Part shown: in pieces, positions 59,801-64,000 of the stretch | Layout: the number at the start of each line of letters is the position of its first letter | How positions within the stretch are numbered: position 1 is the first letter of the stretch | From: Sipunculus nudus | Taxonomy: Eukaryota > Annelida > Sipuncula > Golfingiida > Sipunculidae | Direction: 5' to 3' | Assembly (NCBI GenBank): GCA_026874595.1 | Contig: CM049311.1 | Coordinates: forward strand, 21,630,676 to 21,694,675 | Length of the DNA: 64,000 nt | Notes under the pieces: model-generated | Database searches by the model: none | Seen by the model: the letters and a program-made list of their open reading frames with translations, nothing else | Told to the model about the DNA's origin: nothing | Translations under genes and position numbers: made by a program

Positions 59801-61839
59801 CGGTTATTGAAAGATGAAAAAACGACAGTGATGTATTATTAGTAGATTATTTTATGTATCTTCTCTATTATCGTGAAATAATCATTATATAGCATTATAC
59901 CTCATAAACCTAATATATATATCAATATATTGATATACATTGTACTTCATGCTGACAGATCAAGGTAAAAATGACCAAGTTTTTGACACTTATTCGTTGC
60001 AAAGCGTTCATTTATAATACTAATCACTGTTTTGTGCCTGTTTTTCTTATACCTCTGACAGAAATATAAGACTATTATATCGGGAAAATATGACTTCATT
60101 TTATGGAATACAGTCATTTATGTTAGATTATGCAGAACGGCAATTGATTTAATAGATTATGAAAGTAAACGACCAATCATTGAAATAATCCACTAATTGA
60201 CACACCACTGTTACAGATACCAGCAAAACTATCCGCATTCCCTTGGTGCATTGCCCTACTGTATAGTATTGTGAATTGTTGCCTGTATTAATGATTTACA
60301 TTTGAAGAAATATAATAACTTTTTGTAGAAAGGTGTGATAGAAGGAACATATATAGCGTTGGAACACATGAGAGTTGACAAAGGAGGCCAAGGGGGTGTT
60401 ATCATCAATATGTCCTCTTTTGCAGGTGATCATTTAACTTCTGTCATTTCACTAGCGGCTGAGGTACCCACATTAGATAGTAGAAAAGTACCAACACAAG
60501 CCTTCAAAACATTTCGAGAGACAAAATTCAATTAAATGATGTTTAATTAAGTTCCCAAATTTGACAGTACCCTGACTTTAATGGTATGTTTCCATGTGCG
60601 CATTTGTGCATATATGCGTGAAAACTTATGTGTGTTTCCATGTGCGCGTATGTGCGTGAACTTGCAGACTAATAAATTTGTACAGTGGGTCGAGCAGGAC
60701 ATCCACAAAAAGATGGTGAAGTGGCTTTATTTTTCCAAATCCTTGAGTACACGCGGACCCAATGCGTGAAAATCGCTCCTGTGGAGATTTTCATGCATAC
60801 ATCCACATACGCATATACACTGACGGACACGTGATAACACCCCAGTTGCAAAATTATCATATACGCGCACATGGAAACACCCATATACAGTTAAATAAAA
60901 CAGTCAAGACTATTTTGTCAGAAATTGGAGCAATTATAACTAACATTAAAAAAAAATATTTCTTTTTGGTGTAAAGAAACATTAAAGATTGTTAATCGCT
61001 TTCTTTTACTTAGTTGATAGGTTTGTCATTTTAATTAAACTAACACAAATGCCGTTATTGTTCCCATATTATTATTTCTTTTACTACTTTTACAAAATAA
61101 AGAAAATATTTTCGTTTTATTTGACAATATGGTTCATTGTGCGGAGATTTGTCTTTGCTTTATGTGCTTTTGGTGTTAAGTAACATATGAAAAACTTTTA
61201 TATTTAAGGTGTTGAGCCGAATCAGTTCCTTCCAGTATATTCCGCCTCGAAAGCCGCTGTTATCGCCTTCACATCAGCCTGGGCGGTAATGGGTTTTTTT
61301 ATTATTAATGAGACTTTTTTGTCTCGAACTCTTTCCATAATGTGTACAAGAAATAGAAAATTAATTGAGAAGACAGTTCCATTGTAAAACTCTATAAGGA
61401 ACAGTGGTCCTTTGGTCGTGGTCTCTAGTTCCCAATTACTTATTAGATTAAAAGAGTTAAAATTAATATCGAGATCAGCTTGGTTTGTTAAGTTAATTTT
61501 AATAACTATGGTGTTTTGATGTATTGTGAATTCATTGTGAATTTATGTTAGAAACTGAATATAAAGAAGAAGCCGCAGAGGTACTGCTTTATGCGGGGTC
61601 AAACCAAAGGTCATAAGTGTGGATATATAAATTAATTAAGAGACATATGGAATAGGACCTATGGAGAAATATAATACTTAAGCTTTAAAATGAATAAACA
61701 GTAATCTGACATATTTGGTATTTACGTATGACCCAGAAGCACACACACATGCTCACATACATACATATATATAGCGAAGGTAAAGATGGAGAGACGCCTT
61801 TTAGATAGAATAACCTGTTTATAAGTGTGTTAATAAACA

Positions 61840-61926
<87 letters not shown>

Positions 61927-62112
61927 ATGTGTATATTCCATTTACAGTTTAGGGTTTTCCTTTCAGGAAGAAGACCACTTCACGGAGCATGGTGTACGGT
62001 TGAACGTCATTTGCCCTATGGTAGTGGATACAGATCTAGCAGCAACGTGTCCGACTGATGTTTATCACCGCGAGATATTGCTCCCTAGATTTGAGGCTGC
62101 TTCTCGGATCCC
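56747..62112 (+). CDS. HPGD: 15-hydroxyprostaglandin dehydrogenase-like SDR, six exons (3' incomplete)
   Basis: Classical short-chain dehydrogenase; the closest family I know is NAD-dependent 15-hydroxyprostaglandin dehydrogenase, a cytosolic enzyme that oxidises the 15-hydroxyl of prostaglandins. Exons: 56747-56839, 57103-57226, 57812-57918, 60329-60425, 61209-61285, 61967-62112, all with GT/AG sites and agreeing phases, giving 214 residues. The start is the ATG before [17 protein letters not shown]. Rossmann motif TGGARGIG is at 11-18; Asp36 after strand two favours NAD; Asp64; NNAG 90-93; the catalytic Ser138, Tyr151 and Lys155 (YSASK) fall at the same numbers as in the human enzyme. The usual PG after strand six is PM (Pro183-Met184). 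About 40-50 C-terminal residues, including part of the substrate lid, are missing. Substrate is not provable; related molluscan paralogues may use other alcohols. Confidence 0.85.
57103..57226 (+). CDS. HPGD-like exon 2
   Basis: Acceptor TTGTGTCAG, donor GTAAGG; 41 codons plus one base. Strand two [13 protein letters not shown] with Asp36, and [10 protein letters not shown] with Asp64. Confidence 0.85.
57812..57918 (+). CDS. HPGD-like exon 3
   Basis: Acceptor TTTTTTATAG, donor GTGAGC; two bases plus 35 codons. [15 protein letters not shown] holds the NNAG motif; TIDVNL carries Asn107, the active-site Asn. Confidence 0.86.
58636..58721 (+). other. Possible tRNA-derived SINE fragment
   Basis: GAGTTCGAGCCC (58688-58699) resembles a pol III B box, preceded about 40 bp earlier by GGTGGTTAGAACAGG, a loose A box, and followed by a run of about 14 Ts, a pol III terminator. 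No full cloverleaf. Inside intron 3 of the dehydrogenase gene. Confidence 0.3.
60329..60425 (+). CDS. HPGD-like exon 4
   Basis: Acceptor TTTTTGTAG, donor GTGATC; 32 codons plus one base. [14 protein letters not shown] contains the catalytic Ser138. The preceding intron is 2.4 kb and contains the tRNA-like sequence and poly-T at 58.7 kb. Confidence 0.86.
61209..61285 (+). CDS. HPGD-like exon 5
   Basis: Acceptor ATATTTAAG, donor GTAATG; two bases plus 25 codons. [19 protein letters not shown] contains Tyr151 and Lys155. Confidence 0.87.
61844..61924. repeat. Long TA microsatellite
   Basis: About 40 uninterrupted TA units in the last known intron of the dehydrogenase gene, ending 42 bp before the exon 6 acceptor. 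Confidence 0.95.
61967..62112 (+). CDS. HPGD-like exon 6
   Basis: Acceptor TTTCCTTTCAG, donor GTAAGT; 48 codons plus two bases. [18 protein letters not shown] is the strand-six region; the usual Gly after Pro is Met184. Confidence 0.84.
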
Positions 62113-63180
62113 GTAAGTAATCATGTTACAAAGATAAATAGCAGGCTTAATAGTAAGGCTGTACCCCATAGTCGTGTATCAATCACAAGCGGGTGCGTCT
62201 TTAGGAGGTTCCTCGGTGTAATGACCCAGCTACGGGGATGATTACTCACCCAGGACCTGCAGGTGCGGTAGACAGCGGGCCAGGGTTACAACAGGATATA
62301 AAGGAAAATGATAGGAAGGGAAGAAGAAAGCGTAAATAATAGCGTTCCTACTTGGTTCATCAGAAGAGGTTTACCTTAACTGGAGACAATGTCCATAAAT
62401 GGCCTATTGCGCGACTGGGGTTGTTTTCTTGGTCATTTTCTAGAGTGAACAATTCCTTCGGTCAATACCTTGCATTTACTCAGATTATCAAATGCGGCAT
62501 GTTATAGCTTTTACAAGGCATTTAAACGGGATATTTCCGGACTATCCGTGCACAGTAAGACAGGAAGACAGATTTTGCTGACTTTCTGTTACATAACATA
62601 TTTGCTTAGACCAAGCACAGAAAAACACCAAAAACCACAGTATACCACAAAAAACCGCTTGAAATCAACTAGACTATGACTTGTTGGACAAATCGGTGAC
62701 TAACACTTCAGACATCCAGCTGGACAGGAGTGAGGAGAGAAATCCATGTTAAATTTCGGTATAGTATTCATTCATATTTACTTATCCTTTTATTTTCTGC
62801 TATTCATCTGGAATTGCAAATAAATTAGTTCTTTTCCAGTGGTTCTTTGATGATTTTCGTTGGGTTTCTGTGGTTTTTGGTGTTTTTCTGTGAATTGTCC
62901 AACGTTTGAAACACGCCAATTACACAAGCCATTATTATTTTCATGGTGATCTGATTTTAATAAGCGTGGACCTGGACCAAAAAAATGAAAATGATCCAGA
63001 TAATTAAAGTTAAGTGCCATGAAGGCAGGAAGTTGAGTATTGGAAATAAATTCGATACCTCAAACGTGCAATAGTTTCAAAACAGTAGCACGTATTTTAG
63101 TGGTATTATCGTATCTCCAGACAAAGATTTTCCAGGCGAGGTACTCGAGAAAGATTTTACGCATCCTTTTCATATTTTAG
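62113..63180. other. Downstream of exon 6, no confirmed exon
   Basis: Intron or flank. A GGTTCCTCGGTGTAATGACC block at about 62208 resembles 20450-20500 (ATGTTGTGACCCAGCAATGA), probably an old shared repeat. I looked here for the missing dehydrogenase exon and found none. Confidence 0.45.
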
Positions 63181-63220
63181 CCAGGGAGTATTGGTGATCA
63201 TCAGACGACCAAGTATCTAA
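63181..63220 (+). CDS. Candidate last exon of the HPGD-like gene
   Basis: After TTTTCATATTTTAG, one base plus QGVLVIIRRPSI and TAA. The phase matches the two spare bases of exon 6, and GVLVIIRRPSI resembles the family's final strand and tail (human ends with a similar GAIMKIT run). If spliced directly to exon 6 the protein would be 227 residues, about 35-40 short, so one exon of a length divisible by three would still be missing or lost. Confidence 0.35.
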
Positions 63221-64000
63221 TGGTAATTCAGTATGTTTGTAGAGCCAAAATGTATTCTCACAAATTAGCTCTAAACTGGGTTTCGATGATGAGGCAGGCA
63301 GATTATGTTTATATGAGTCTGAAATAGGACTTGTAGGTCAGTCTATAACTGGATGTATTTCAGGTCAGACTTGGGATTTTCCAGAATACTTTCAACCAAT
63401 AGATTCTGGTGAAAACTTATAAAGTTTGCTTACATCTCTGATGTAATTGTGACCTACTTTGGGTCATCCAATAAGGTTAAGCTTTTATGACGAAATGCAG
63501 AAATATGATATGTACGTCTCGTATGTCACGTGAAAGCTCTGTAGCAAAACTATCTGTAGTACGCGCTGAGAGTCAGAGAGTCAGGGTGAGTGAGCGGCTC
63601 TCTCAGAGAGAGAGAGACGACAATCTCTTGCCAGGCCGGCAGGCCTCGGCAGAGATTATCCCAGAACTCTTGCTATTTAATAAAGATTTCTGTCACCAAA
63701 CTGGTCTTGGAACATTTTCAGCCACCAACATCAGAAACTGCTTGTGATACAGTGTGGGGACATCCCCTCCTCCACCATCCTATCAATACTCAATGGATTG
63801 GTCTGAAATTCAGGTTGCATGAAGATTTTGGATAGCCTTTTCTTATGTCTTGTGTAAGTAATATAATTTAAAAAAAAAATTAATGGACAAATTTCTTACA
63901 AACTGTGGAGATGAATAGATATGGGCCCTAGGACCTAGGATGGCTTTTAAAATTCAGGTCATGGCCTTAACTTTTAGAGCAAACTTTAAATTGAATAAGG
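63221..64000. other. Right edge, nothing recognised
   Basis: Contains a short purine-rich AGAGAGAGAGAGACG tract at about 63605. Open frames at 63487-63835 overlap in two frames and show no family features. Confidence 0.45.

Noticed and set aside
63487-63835. Two overlapping open frames near the right edge
   Set aside because: They overlap in different frames, include a purine microsatellite and show no domain.

Overview
The window is animal nuclear DNA: AT-rich, dominated by repeats, with genes cut into short exons bounded by GT/AG splice sites. The interspersed repeats point to a bivalve mollusc. They have a 5' head resembling AAGGGACCCATGGGTCAC followed by GCTCAGCTGA, and a 3' tail of GACGGACGG microsatellite plus a GCTCAG..CTGAGCTAAAA hairpin; other families have GACCTTGACCTTTGACC cores or ~143-bp cores. 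The bivalve call is inference from recalled repeat style, not from a search.

Two host genes are supported. (1) Bases 346-34531, minus strand: eight exons of an unrecognised charged, Ser/Arg/Pro-rich protein ending in a coiled-coil-like stretch. All eight have splice sites and all seven junctions agree in reading phase. Their introns (up to ~11 kb) hold most of the repeats. (2) Bases 56747-62112, plus strand: six phase-consistent exons of a short-chain dehydrogenase very like 15-hydroxyprostaglandin dehydrogenase, with Ser138, Tyr151 and Lys155. The C-terminal end is not secured; a candidate last exon lies at 63181-63220.

Mobile DNA fills much of the rest. A tandem array of ~336-bp monomers, each opening with the 12-bp palindrome GGTGGCGCCACC or a variant, covers about 3.57-6.6 and 7.4-10.1 kb and includes a recent 670-bp dimeric higher-order repeat. 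A second family (280-bp period) carries the same palindrome. Several non-autonomous Helitron-like elements lie at 10.5-17.6, 28.2-31.5, 34.9-36.1 and 42.9-44.05 kb. A decayed DIRS-type tyrosine-recombinase retrotransposon occupies 23.2-30.66 kb and has a Helitron-like element inside it. A 1.83-kb TA-flanked inverted-repeat element is at 19.6-21.4 kb. A 1.73-kb Harbinger-like element with TTA target duplication sits in an array monomer at 38.4-40.1 kb. A decayed Ty3/gypsy element with diverged LTRs (48.3-55.7 kb) contains a broken hAT transposase.

I found no operon, CRISPR array, defence locus or other microbial system. The most interesting material is the palindrome-headed repeats, the one-sided orientation of the Helitron-like elements, the nested insertions, and the unidentified eight-exon gene.
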